Shown in pieces: positions 17,451 through 24,382 of a stretch of DNA of 64,000 nt. The translations under genes were made by a program, and so were the position numbers. The notes beneath the pieces were generated by a model. The model was not told the origin of the DNA. It saw only the letters and a list, made by a program, of their open reading frames with translations, and did no database searches. Source of the DNA: Aurantimonas aggregata (GTDB lineage: Bacteria > Pseudomonadota > Alphaproteobacteria > Rhizobiales > Rhizobiaceae); the NCBI RefSeq assembly GCF_010500835.1, contig NZ_JAAAMJ010000006.1:1-64000 (forward strand). The letters are read 5' to 3'. Each line of letters starts with the position of its first letter. Within the stretch, counting starts at the first letter, position 1.

Positions 17451-19009
17451 TCTGCCATCGCCTGTTCGATCATCTGGGGCGCCGCCTCTTGCATAGCGCC
17501 GGCGGCCATCAGCTGGAGCTGCTGCTCCTGCCGTTTCGCTTCGATATCGGCCCGTTCCTCCTCGGTCGGGATCAACGACTTGTCGATCTGCAGGTCGTCG
17601 CCGATCTTCTCGAGCACCTTGTTGATGTGGGCGTAGAGCCCGATGCTATCCGGGCCCGCAATCGCCCCGACCATCTCGATGTAATTGGCGATCGAGGCGA
17701 GGCGCCCGGCATTCATCGCCGCCTGCATCGGCGACTGCACGCTCGTCGCGATCAGGAACTGGTCGACGTTGAGCGGCATCGACAGGAAGCCGGCATCATA
17801 GAGGATCTCGGCCACGCGCGGCACGATCACCGGCATGATCTCGTTGGAGAGCCGCCCGAAAGCGCCGATATGCGTCTCGGCCTTCTGGCGCAGCTGGCCG
17901 ACGATCTCCGATGCCGAGCGCGGCGTGCCGCGCTTGTCGGCGATGCGGTTGTCGAACAGCGCCATTTTGATGTCGTCGCGCAGATTGCCGATGATCATCG
18001 ACGCGACATCGAGGCGCCCGCTGGCCGGATCGATGCGGGATACGTCCGGACCGAGAATGCCGCCGGTCGACTGCATCGGCCAGAACTCGCCCGGGCCGAC
18101 GCGCACCGTGTCGGGGTTGAACGTGCCGCCGGCGCGGTAGCCCCAGATCCCGAGCATCTGGATGGCAGCCGCCTTCAGCGCCAATTCCTGCGCCTTGTTC
18201 AGCGTCTTGATCGACGGCAGTGCGAGCAGCACGGGCCCGCGGCCATAGGGCTCGCCGGGCACGCGGTAGTAGCGCGGAATCGCGATCGGCTGCGTCCGCG
18301 ACCAGCTCTTTGCGATTGGCTCGACGCCCTCGGCGATGTAGGCGGCGAAGGTCCAACCGAACTGGTTGCCGCCGGTGAGCTTCACCCAATCCTGATAGAT
18401 CGTTACGACGGTGCCGGCCTTGCTGACGTCCTTGAAACCGTCGGGAAACTTGCCGTCCGGAAAGGCGTCGATCACCTGTTGGTGCTCGAGATCCTGTTTC
18501 CAGGACACCAAGTTCGTGCGGCCGCTCATGTCGATGCCGATCGCGATCTCGTCGAACGGAATCGAGACGAACAGCACCGGATTTTGCGCGTCGCCCTTGA
18601 TGGGCAAAAGGGCGCCGGTGCCGACGCCGAGATCGATGCAGGTTTCGTGCAGGCTCGTGTCCCAATCGCCCGTCTGGAAGAACGGGTGCATGGCGCTGCC
18701 GACCTTCTCAAGCTCGCGGTCGAGCTTCACCGCGCCGGCGCCGAGCTTCAGCCGCGCCAGGGCGCCCGACTGCAGCGTAAACGGCGCCTGGCCGGACGGG
18801 AACAGATCCTGCTGCAGCGAGCCCGCGAAGTGCATCGAGCTCATCGTTGCGGTCATATCGAAGATCCGGTCGACCTGGTTCTTCGCCTGACCGTCGCCGC
18901 CGGGCCGCCGATGCGGAATCGCGTAATCGTAGGCCTGGCGATAGAGCGTGTCCCACGGGCCGCGCTTCGACCAGATCTGCCGGCGCCTGACGACGTGCCG
19001 ATCTTCCAT
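17447..19009 (-). CDS. Portal (head-to-tail connector) protein
   Basis: 520 residues against 536 in T7 gp8. It shows the hallmarks of the podovirus head-tail connector family: N-terminal WSKRGPWDTLYRQAYDYAIP, then FDMTATMSSMHFAGSLQQDLFP, and PIGVGTG-like core HETCIDLGVGTGALLP. The C-terminus is helical with Gln/Glu repeats. The portal forms the 12-subunit gate for DNA packaging and ejection. It starts 4 bp after a small gene and overlaps the next one. Confidence 0.88.
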   Translation of the reverse strand: MEDRHVVRRRQIWSKRGPWDTLYRQAYDYAIPHRRPGGDGQAKNQVDRIFDMTATMSSMHFAGSLQQDLFPSGQAPFTLQSGALARLKLGAGAVKLDRELEKVGSAMHPFFQTGDWDTSLHETCIDLGVGTGALLPIKGDAQNPVLFVSIPFDEIAIGIDMSGRTNLVSWKQDLEHQQVIDAFPDGKFPDGFKDVSKAGTVVTIYQDWVKLTGGNQFGWTFAAYIAEGVEPIAKSWSRTQPIAIPRYYRVPGEPYGRGPVLLALPSIKTLNKAQELALKAAAIQMLGIWGYRAGGTFNPDTVRVGPGEFWPMQSTGGILGPDVSRIDPASGRLDVASMIIGNLRDDIKMALFDNRIADKRGTPRSASEIVGQLRQKAETHIGAFGRLSNEIMPVIVPRVAEILYDAGFLSMPLNVDQFLIATSVQSPMQAAMNAGRLASIANYIEMVGAIAGPDSIGLYAHINKVLEKIGDDLQIDKSLIPTEEERADIEAKRQEQQLQLMAAGAMQEAAPQMIEQAMAE

Positions 19010-19012
19010 GAA

Positions 19013-19237
19013 TCAGCCGCCCAGCGTTGAGGCGAGACCGCCTTCGGCCGTATCGGACAGGAGCAGGCGTCGACCGCGCGGCGCGCGCCGCGATGCGCCG
19101 CTGGCCTTGCTGTCTTCGTTCAGCGCCGCCAGCTGGCGATCATTGGCGATCGACTGCAGCTGGCGTTGCTCGGCCGCCTGCTTCTTGGCTTCGTCACCGC
19201 CGCCACCCCCGAAAAGTTTCGCCGCCACATCACCCAT
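19013..19237 (-). CDS. Small basic phage protein, unknown
   Basis: 74 residues from ATG 19237, with GAGGTGGG upstream; an in-frame TTG two codons earlier is an alternative. It begins with a Gly-rich loop (KLFGGGGGDEAKKQ) and continues as a Gln-rich helix and a basic tail with RRAPRGRR. It sits between the acetyltransferase-like gene and the portal gene. No family is recognised. Confidence 0.6.
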   Translation of the reverse strand: MGDVAAKLFGGGGGDEAKKQAAEQRQLQSIANDRQLAALNEDSKASGASRRAPRGRRLLLSDTAEGGLASTLGG

Positions 19238-19625
19238 CGCCAACCCACCTCAATTCGGTTTCGTCCTCGCCGGTCGGAACAAATCCGGCCAGGCGGTGCA
19301 TCCGGCGGCGGGTGCGATCTTCCGGACCGACACGCGCAAGGATGACGACGCCATGATCGGCGAGCGGGCGGAGCATTAACTGCGCCAGCCGGATCAATCG
19401 CCGCATGTGCGGCCGCGCCGCGCGCGAGATCCGCGTGCAGAGCTCCACCCGGTCCGGTGCCTCCGGGAACAACCAGGCGACGGCGATCGGATCACCCGCC
19501 AGGCGGATCGACACGGAATGGCTCTTGCGATGCTGCAGGACGAGGATGCGCCGGCGCGACGATCGGGCCGCCAGCGTCAGGACGTCGAGGATCGGCGCCG
19601 GCGTGAGGATCTCGATGTCAGACAC
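19230..19625 (-). CDS. Possible GNAT-like acyltransferase
   Basis: 131 residues, starting at a GTG (19625) that overlaps the terminase stop by 8 bp. The fold pattern and the C-terminal RRRMHRLAGFVPTGED resemble the last strand and helix of GNAT N-acetyltransferases, where an R..LGF motif is usual. The acetyl-CoA loop is not evident. Similar small proteins sit between terminase and portal genes in many podoviruses. The assignment is tentative. Confidence 0.45.
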   Translation of the reverse strand: MSDIEILTPAPILDVLTLAARSSRRRILVLQHRKSHSVSIRLAGDPIAVAWLFPEAPDRVELCTRISRAARPHMRRLIRLAQLMLRPLADHGVVILARVGPEDRTRRRMHRLAGFVPTGEDETELRWVGDG

Positions 19626-21192
19626 TGAAGACGTCGAAGTCGGCGCGCGCCTTGCGCGACGAGATCGGCACGACCTTGCTCGGCCGCCCCTGCTGCGCGG
19701 CGTCGGTGATCGCGCCCGCCCGCCCGCGATGGCCGAGCGTCAGATACTGCCAAGCGTCCTGAATATGCGAGTAGGAGTTCTTTGCGACGGCGAGGCGATC
19801 GGTGGCGCCGGCGCTGGCCATTTTGGTCAGCTTGTAATGGGCCGCGAAGCCGCCGATCGTGACCTCGCAATCGGACGAGACCAGCAGCCGTGGCGTGTTG
19901 CCGTCGATCATGCCCGATAGATACCAGCGCACCGAATCGTGGCGCAGGCCCGGCTCGTTAGACGGCGCTGGCATGATCGATACGTTCAGCGCCCGCGCGA
20001 CGATCTCCATGTGAGACAGCTCGCCCGCCTGGCGATCGGCGCCGTAATAGGCCGAGGGATCCGCCCATGCCTCGGAGATCGGGAAGCCGGCAAAGTCGGC
20101 GAGCAGCACCTCGAGGATCATCGTCGCGAAGCGCGTCGGGCCAGTGCCGGGATCGGTGCAGATCTCGCGCAGCATGCGCAGCTGGCCGTTCGGCATGAAT
20201 TGGCCGATGCCGCAGGCCGGCGAGCCCCCGGCGTCAAGGCCGAGCCCGATCGGCAGCCCGCGCACCGGCGAGAGCTTCTGATCGGTCCGATGGACGTTGA
20301 TATTAAACTCCGGATAGACGGCCTTGCCGTCGGTGGCATAGCCAGGCAGGCCGTGCACGAACCGGCGCACGTCGTTTTCCGTCATCGTCTGCGACTCGAG
20401 CTCGTAGGACGATCGCGGCTTGCCCACGCGGTTCTCGGCATTCGGCGACAAACCCGACGGCTGAGGGTGCAGGACATAGCCGGGCTTCTGCTCGGCCTTC
20501 TTGGCGTAGCCGGTGAAGCGCAGCGACCAGTTGCCGATGTCCGGCGGGTTCATGTCGGCCCAGACCATACGCGGCAGGATGACCTCGCCTTCCTTCGGCT
20601 CGAGCCCCATCAGCCGAAAGCCCTCGGCCGCGGCCTTTGACACGCGATCGAGCTCGCTGTCGGCGATCATCGAGACCGGCGGATAACGCCCGGTACGCTG
20701 CAGGAACATGCCGGCGACGCGCTCGTCGAACGCATCGCATTCGTTCATCCACCCGGCCGAGATCTCGTAGCCCTTGGTGAAGCTCTCGATCGTCTGGTCG
20801 CCGATCGCGCCCGTCTGCAGCGTGAACTCGACCTTGACGCGGCTGTTGTCGCGGATCGTCTCCCACTCGAGCTTGTGCGTCACCGGCCGGTCTTGGCCGC
20901 CGGCGTAGCTCTTCGTCCAAGGATGATCTTCCGGAAATGCTTCGTGCCACGATTCCAGCGCCGTTCGCGCAAAGTCTCGATAGGTGGTCCGGATACAGGC
21001 GACCTTCATGCGGATCACGCCATCCCGGCAGACCGGCATGAACTTCGACGCCAGCAGCGGCCCCTTCATGACGCTGCAGACCGTCTTCCCAGACCCGGCC
21101 GGGCCCATGATGATGTCGATCGGCCCAACCGCCTGGAGGAACTTCGCCCCGACCGGCCCCGGCGGCCCGTATCGCTGAATGTCGATGCCCAT
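19618..21192 (-). CDS. Terminase large subunit
   Basis: 524 residues using ATG 21192; the frame is open another 70 codons upstream, but that stretch is Pro/Arg-rich junk-like sequence and GAGAGG precedes the chosen ATG. The ATPase Walker A is IIMGPAGSGKT near residue 29. The C-terminal nuclease has a GLGLDAGG acidic strand typical of RNase H-like terminase nucleases and a later WADPSAYYGAD. It translocates DNA into the head and cuts genome ends. It is separated from the small subunit by a 346-bp gap. Confidence 0.88.
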   Translation of the reverse strand: MGIDIQRYGPPGPVGAKFLQAVGPIDIIMGPAGSGKTVCSVMKGPLLASKFMPVCRDGVIRMKVACIRTTYRDFARTALESWHEAFPEDHPWTKSYAGGQDRPVTHKLEWETIRDNSRVKVEFTLQTGAIGDQTIESFTKGYEISAGWMNECDAFDERVAGMFLQRTGRYPPVSMIADSELDRVSKAAAEGFRLMGLEPKEGEVILPRMVWADMNPPDIGNWSLRFTGYAKKAEQKPGYVLHPQPSGLSPNAENRVGKPRSSYELESQTMTENDVRRFVHGLPGYATDGKAVYPEFNINVHRTDQKLSPVRGLPIGLGLDAGGSPACGIGQFMPNGQLRMLREICTDPGTGPTRFATMILEVLLADFAGFPISEAWADPSAYYGADRQAGELSHMEIVARALNVSIMPAPSNEPGLRHDSVRWYLSGMIDGNTPRLLVSSDCEVTIGGFAAHYKLTKMASAGATDRLAVAKNSYSHIQDAWQYLTLGHRGRAGAITDAAQQGRPSKVVPISSRKARADFDVFSV

Positions 21193-21538
21193 GACCCTTG
21201 GCCCTCTCGTGACGGCGCAACCCGCCACCCGATTCAAGGCTACTGAGTTTCCGCCACCGTTGAGTGAGCCAGTCCGGATCTCTGGTGTGTGTGAGAGGCG
21301 AGCCCCCGGGGGAGGGGTGCGCTTCGCGGTTTTGAAGCCTCGCGCGGGCGGGCGCACGCGCACGCGAGGGGAGGGGGCGGGGTCCGGCGCCGCACCGGCC
21401 ACCGGCTGGCGCCGGCGAGGCGAGGCCGTCGCCGAACTGCCTCACGTCCGCCAATGATTTTCAATGATCGGCGCGACGCTCGAAACGCCAGCGATTGTAA
21501 CGACTTGGCCGAACCGTGAGACACCACCCGCCAGCGTC
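21193..21538. other. Gap between terminase subunits
   Basis: 346 bp with no convincing gene on either strand. It is GC-rich, with a G-run at 21306-21315 and a CG-alternating purine-rich segment around 21350-21380. It ends in the inverted repeat noted separately. Gaps beside terminase genes often hold packaging start sites (cos or pac), but no diagnostic sequence can be recognised here. Confidence 0.4.
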
Positions 21539-21544
21539 TCACGT
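21516..21544. repeat. GTGAGAC / GTCTCAC inverted repeat
   Basis: GTGAGAC at 21516-21522 is mirrored by GTCTCAC at 21536-21542, with a 13-nt loop, and overlaps the stop of the small terminase gene. The 11-mer GCGTCTCACGT (21534-21544) recurs exactly at 36013-36023 behind the integrase. Possible roles are a packaging or recombination protein site, or a chance hairpin. Confidence 0.35.
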
Positions 21545-22195
21545 CTCGCCGTCGCTATCCCCTTGATTTCGTTGAGCCTGCCGAACCTGCCCGGTCACCG
21601 ACATGAACGCGTCGCCCGCGGCGCCGCCGGCGGCCAGGTCGCCGACCAGCAGCACGCCGAGGCGCCGCTCGGTGACGTCGATCTCGACCGGCCGCTTGCT
21701 CTCGAAGTACGGCAGCAGCTCGGCGTTGGCCTTGAGGATCATCGCCAGCGCTTCCGCCGGCGTGCAACTCTCCTCGACGAGCTCGCCCTCGCGCGGCCCG
21801 CTCTTGGCGCGGTAGGGCGTCGACAGCTCGGCCGCCAGGTCCATCGGATTGGCGCTGGCGATCGCCGCCAGGTTCTCCATCGGATGCCGGTAGCCCTTCG
21901 CCAGCAGGTAGTTGCGCATCGCCGTGGTGCGCTTGTTGCTGGCGCCCTTCGGCCTCCCTCGCCCTTTGGCGCCTTCGATAGTATCCGCGACATAGCTGAC
22001 AGGCCCGGCGAACAGCGAGACGCCGAACAGGTCCGCGTCGTCGCCATCGTCGGCGCCCTCGAGCTGCGCCGCAAGATCCGCAGCCGCCTGGTCGACCGTC
22101 GCGCGGATACCGGCAGGATTTCCGTCCTCGATCGGCGCCGCGGCGCCGCGTTCCGGATCCTGATCTGGCGGTGTGTGTGCCACTGAAAGCCCCAT
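21539..22195 (-). CDS. Putative terminase small subunit
   Basis: 218 residues. Residues 1-65 are acidic and low complexity. The core (GRGRPKGASNKRTTAMRNYL) begins with an AT-hook-like GRGRPKG and continues as a helical domain, and the C-terminus is disordered. Location just upstream of the large terminase subunit, similar size and DNA-binding look point to the small subunit, which selects phage DNA for packaging. Sequence families of this subunit diverge widely, so the call rests on position. Confidence 0.6.
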   Translation of the reverse strand: MGLSVAHTPPDQDPERGAAAPIEDGNPAGIRATVDQAAADLAAQLEGADDGDDADLFGVSLFAGPVSYVADTIEGAKGRGRPKGASNKRTTAMRNYLLAKGYRHPMENLAAIASANPMDLAAELSTPYRAKSGPREGELVEESCTPAEALAMILKANAELLPYFESKRPVEIDVTERRLGVLLVGDLAAGGAAGDAFMSVTGQVRQAQRNQGDSDGET

Positions 22196-22243
22196 ATTCC
22201 GGCCCTTTCGGGCGCCTCGCTCTATTGGACCCGTTTTTTATTC

Positions 22244-22490
22244 CGGTTGACTGGCAATCCGCCGAGAAGCCCGGTTCAACCGGCGTTCAACCGCCATTCG
22301 GCCAGCGTTTCCATAGACTTATATACCTACGGTTGACGGTTGTATGGTTGAATGATCCCTCGCATATGCGCGCGCGCGCACACGAGAGCATCAATAACCG
22401 GTCAACCGTTCAACCGATGGATTAAGCTGTTGATTGTGCTGAAGGTTCGCGGTTGAACCGGGTTCAACCGCTGGTCAACCGTTCAACCGG
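22244..22490. repeat. Cluster of GGTTSAACC repeats, possible origin
   Basis: About ten complete or near copies of the palindromic 9-mer GGTTSAACC occur in 247 bp: for example GGTTCAACCG at 22272-22281, GTTCAACCG at 22285-22293, GGTTGACGG at 22331, GGTTGAATG at 22346, paired copies at 22398-22416, a back-to-back pair at 22449-22470 and another pair at 22471-22490. Several are in tandem with the order GGTCAACC-GTTCAACC. Such iterated sites bind a dimeric regulator or an initiator. No gene is seen in the region. The location, between replication and packaging modules and next to a strong inverted repeat, suits an origin of replication or a late-gene control region. Confidence 0.6.
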
Positions 22491-22559
22491 ATGGCGCCGC
22501 CACCCCCATGCCCGAACGGGACAGGCGCAACCGTATGACGCACGCGCCCTAGTTAAGTG

Positions 22560-22614
22560 CTCGCGGCGCGAAGCGCGGGCCGCAGGGACATGCGCAAGCG
22601 CTTCGCGCCGCGAG
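22560..22614. repeat. Perfect 16-bp inverted repeat
   Basis: CTCGCGGCGCGAAGCG at 22560-22575 is exactly mirrored at 22599-22614 with a 23-nt loop. There is no U-run, so it is not a typical intrinsic terminator. It is 70 bp from the GGTTSAACC cluster and could be part of the same origin or control element, or a stable cruciform or RNA hairpin. Confidence 0.6.
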
Positions 22615-22759
22615 TTCCGCTTAGATCTCTTGGGCGGCGGAAAGAGAAAACGCCGCCGACCGACACAGCCAGGACGGGCGAGGGATCGGGATCGAGAGGG
22701 TTGCCGGCGCGAACGAAAGGCGGAATATGTTCCTCTTTCGTTCCGAAGGAGAATCGCGA

Positions 22760-22972
22760 GTGGCCGTCAGGAGGATGCAGGACCTGGTCTTCACCATCGA
22801 GCAGTGGACGGCCGACGAGGCGGCGATCGAGGAGAAGCTCGCAGAGGCGTCGAACGCTGTCGTGGCACGTGCTGCATTCACCGCCGCCTGCAGGCAGCGG
22901 CCGACCAGCGTCATCCTGCTAAGGCACGGGATAAGGGTGGTCGAGGCCCAACGGCCGGGCACGGGACGCTAG
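22760..22972 (+). CDS. Small hypothetical protein
   Basis: 70 residues starting at GTG 22760, chosen because AAGGAG lies 8 bp upstream (22746-22751); an ATG 33 bp further upstream lacks a binding site. The protein has a helical acidic middle (WTADEAAIEEKLAEASNAVV) and a basic end. It points rightward, against the surrounding phage genes, and begins the cargo segment that ends at 24289. No function is recognised. Confidence 0.5.
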   Translation: MAVRRMQDLVFTIEQWTADEAAIEEKLAEASNAVVARAAFTAACRQRPTSVILLRHGIRVVEAQRPGTGR

Positions 22973-23125
22973 CCGGCGATCGCCAGCGCCGCCGGCGTCA
23001 GTTGGTGGAGTCAAAGCACGCCGGCAAGCCACACGGCGCCGCCGACGATCCGCAAGAGAGGTAGGGAGTACGCCATCACGCCCCACACGAACCAGGCGAG
23101 GACGACAACGAAATTAGCAAGGCAG

Positions 23126-23324
23126 ATGGTCGAGCGGACCGACTGGGAAGAGAAGGACAAGGGCATCCTGCGAGGTGAGATGGCGCGTCGGAAAGCTGGC
23201 GGCAATCGGACTCGAGGAGACAGAGCGGAACCTGCGCAATAAGGTGAGCCGGGGGAAATTCACCGCAGGATTCTTGTTACAATGCCTTACTGCCATCGGC
23301 ACATTATCGTTGCGGCTAGAATAG
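23126..23324 (+). pseudogene. DUF6471-family gene broken by a deletion
   Basis: Two adjacent frames carry halves of one small domain. Frame A starts at ATG 23126 with TDWEEKDKGILRGEMARR and soon stops at 23240. Frame B resumes as KLAAIGLEETERNLRNKVSR, then GKFTAGFLLQCLTAIG, and stops at 23322. Compared with the family as remembered, the joint lacks about 26 nt coding GVTYAQLA plus part of the next Glu codon, which also explains the shift. The family is a small helix-turn-helix-like protein often found on mobile elements. It is probably inactive here, and its tail overlaps the start of the next gene. Confidence 0.7.
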
Positions 23325-24289
23325 CGGCACTTGTCCTCTTGCTAGGTGCAGACAACGCCAGTGTCGCACAGGAACAGGAAACCAACCCATCCGAGACAAG
23401 CCAACCCAATGGACAAGAGGACGCTTCCACCAGCAGCAAGGTACCATTTTCGATCCCTGTTTCGATTATCGAAGGCCTTGGCGAAAGAGAGGCCGCCCAA
23501 CGCAGCGAAGCAGAGAGAGAGCAGCGTGAGCGCGACGATCTGATAGCCCAAAAACTTGCGGCTGATGCCAGTTCGAGATCGGCTGAAATCGCTTGGTGGC
23601 AATCCGTCTGGTCTTTCGTTCAGACGGTTTTCATATTCATTGGCACCGTCGCTCTCGTTTGGACGCTGATAGAAACTCGTCGGATGATCGCCGTGGCCGA
23701 CGAGACGCTTAGGGTTGAGAGAACTGCCGCCGAACTCGAATACCGGCCTATTATAACGATTGATGGCGTTTACATTGAGCCCCCAAGCACCGGGATCCCC
23801 GCCGATCACATACATCACCTCGTCGGGTTCACCATCACAAACCAAGGCAAGACACCCGCGTGGGTCACAGAAATAAAAGCTTTTCGTTACTACAGCGACG
23901 ATGACTTTGTAACGGGTATTAAGTCTGAAGAGATTTTCTGCTCTGATCCAGTTTATAGAATGGATAATCCTTACAGGCTGCTTTTTGGCGGTCGTCAAGA
24001 GAGCTTCATTATTGCCAACTTGAATTACCCCCATTTCGAGCGCGCGCGAACTCATGTGCCTGAGGAAGTGCTGGCACAGCATGCCGAATCCGCTGTCACT
24101 AGTGCTATGCGGTTCGACAGTAAGCTCGCATATGTTGCGTGCGTAGTCTGCTACAGGTTCGGAATCGGGGCAGACGAACGCCCATTTAAGACTGCGACCG
24201 GTTTCTCCATCCGCCCCGCATGGAACAAGGATGGCGGATTTGTTAAGTTCACCCAAAATCCGATAGCTGCCTTCGACAGGATGACTTAA
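23282..24289 (+). CDS. Membrane-anchored cargo protein, unknown
   Basis: 335 residues. Residues 1-29 look like a signal peptide (RIAALVLLLGADNASVAQ). Residues 88-115 (WWQSVWSFVQTVFIFIGTVA) form one membrane segment. Between them is a polar, Gln/Glu-rich helical region; after it come a short charged segment (RRMIAVADETLRVERTAAE) and a beta-rich domain (YRPIITIDGVYIEPPSTG) of about 210 residues. The layout, one membrane segment followed by an extended soluble domain, recurs in hypothetical proteins of mobile elements. The base composition is clearly lower in GC than that of neighbouring genes. It points against the phage operons. It may be a lysogenic-conversion (moron) gene; its role is unknown. 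The start codon choice is weak, since it overlaps the broken DUF6471 gene. Confidence 0.7.
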   Translation: MPYCHRHIIVAARIAALVLLLGADNASVAQEQETNPSETSQPNGQEDASTSSKVPFSIPVSIIEGLGEREAAQRSEAEREQRERDDLIAQKLAADASSRSAEIAWWQSVWSFVQTVFIFIGTVALVWTLIETRRMIAVADETLRVERTAAELEYRPIITIDGVYIEPPSTGIPADHIHHLVGFTITNQGKTPAWVTEIKAFRYYSDDDFVTGIKSEEIFCSDPVYRMDNPYRLLFGGRQESFIIANLNYPHFERARTHVPEEVLAQHAESAVTSAMRFDSKLAYVACVVCYRFGIGADERPFKTATGFSIRPAWNKDGGFVKFTQNPIAAFDRMT

Positions 24290-24382
24290 GCCCAGCAAAA
24301 TCAGAGCGACCACTGCCGCGAGCGCGCGCACCGCGCCGCATGAGAAGACGTCGACGACGCGGACAGCCGGCCTCGAGCTCAT
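24290..24382 (-). pseudogene. Possible truncated small membrane protein
   Basis: An ATG at 24382 overlaps the helicase stop (ATGA), as elsewhere in the early operon, and opens a frame with one apolar segment (ALAAVVALILLGLS). Past base 24290 the frame continues only as the reverse of the opposite-strand cargo gene. A real small gene may have been cut here by arrival of that cargo. Evidence is the overlap, the apolar segment and the sharp change of neighbour only. Confidence 0.25.

Noticed and set aside
22453-23064. A 203-codon plus-strand frame through the repeat region
   Set aside because: The product is Arg-rich without pattern and runs through the inverted repeat; the 22760 gene with a good binding site overlaps it.
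23342-24382. A 346-codon open frame on the minus strand
   Set aside because: It is mostly the reverse of the membrane-anchored cargo gene. Only its first 30 codons have any gene-like character, and those are listed as a possible fragment.
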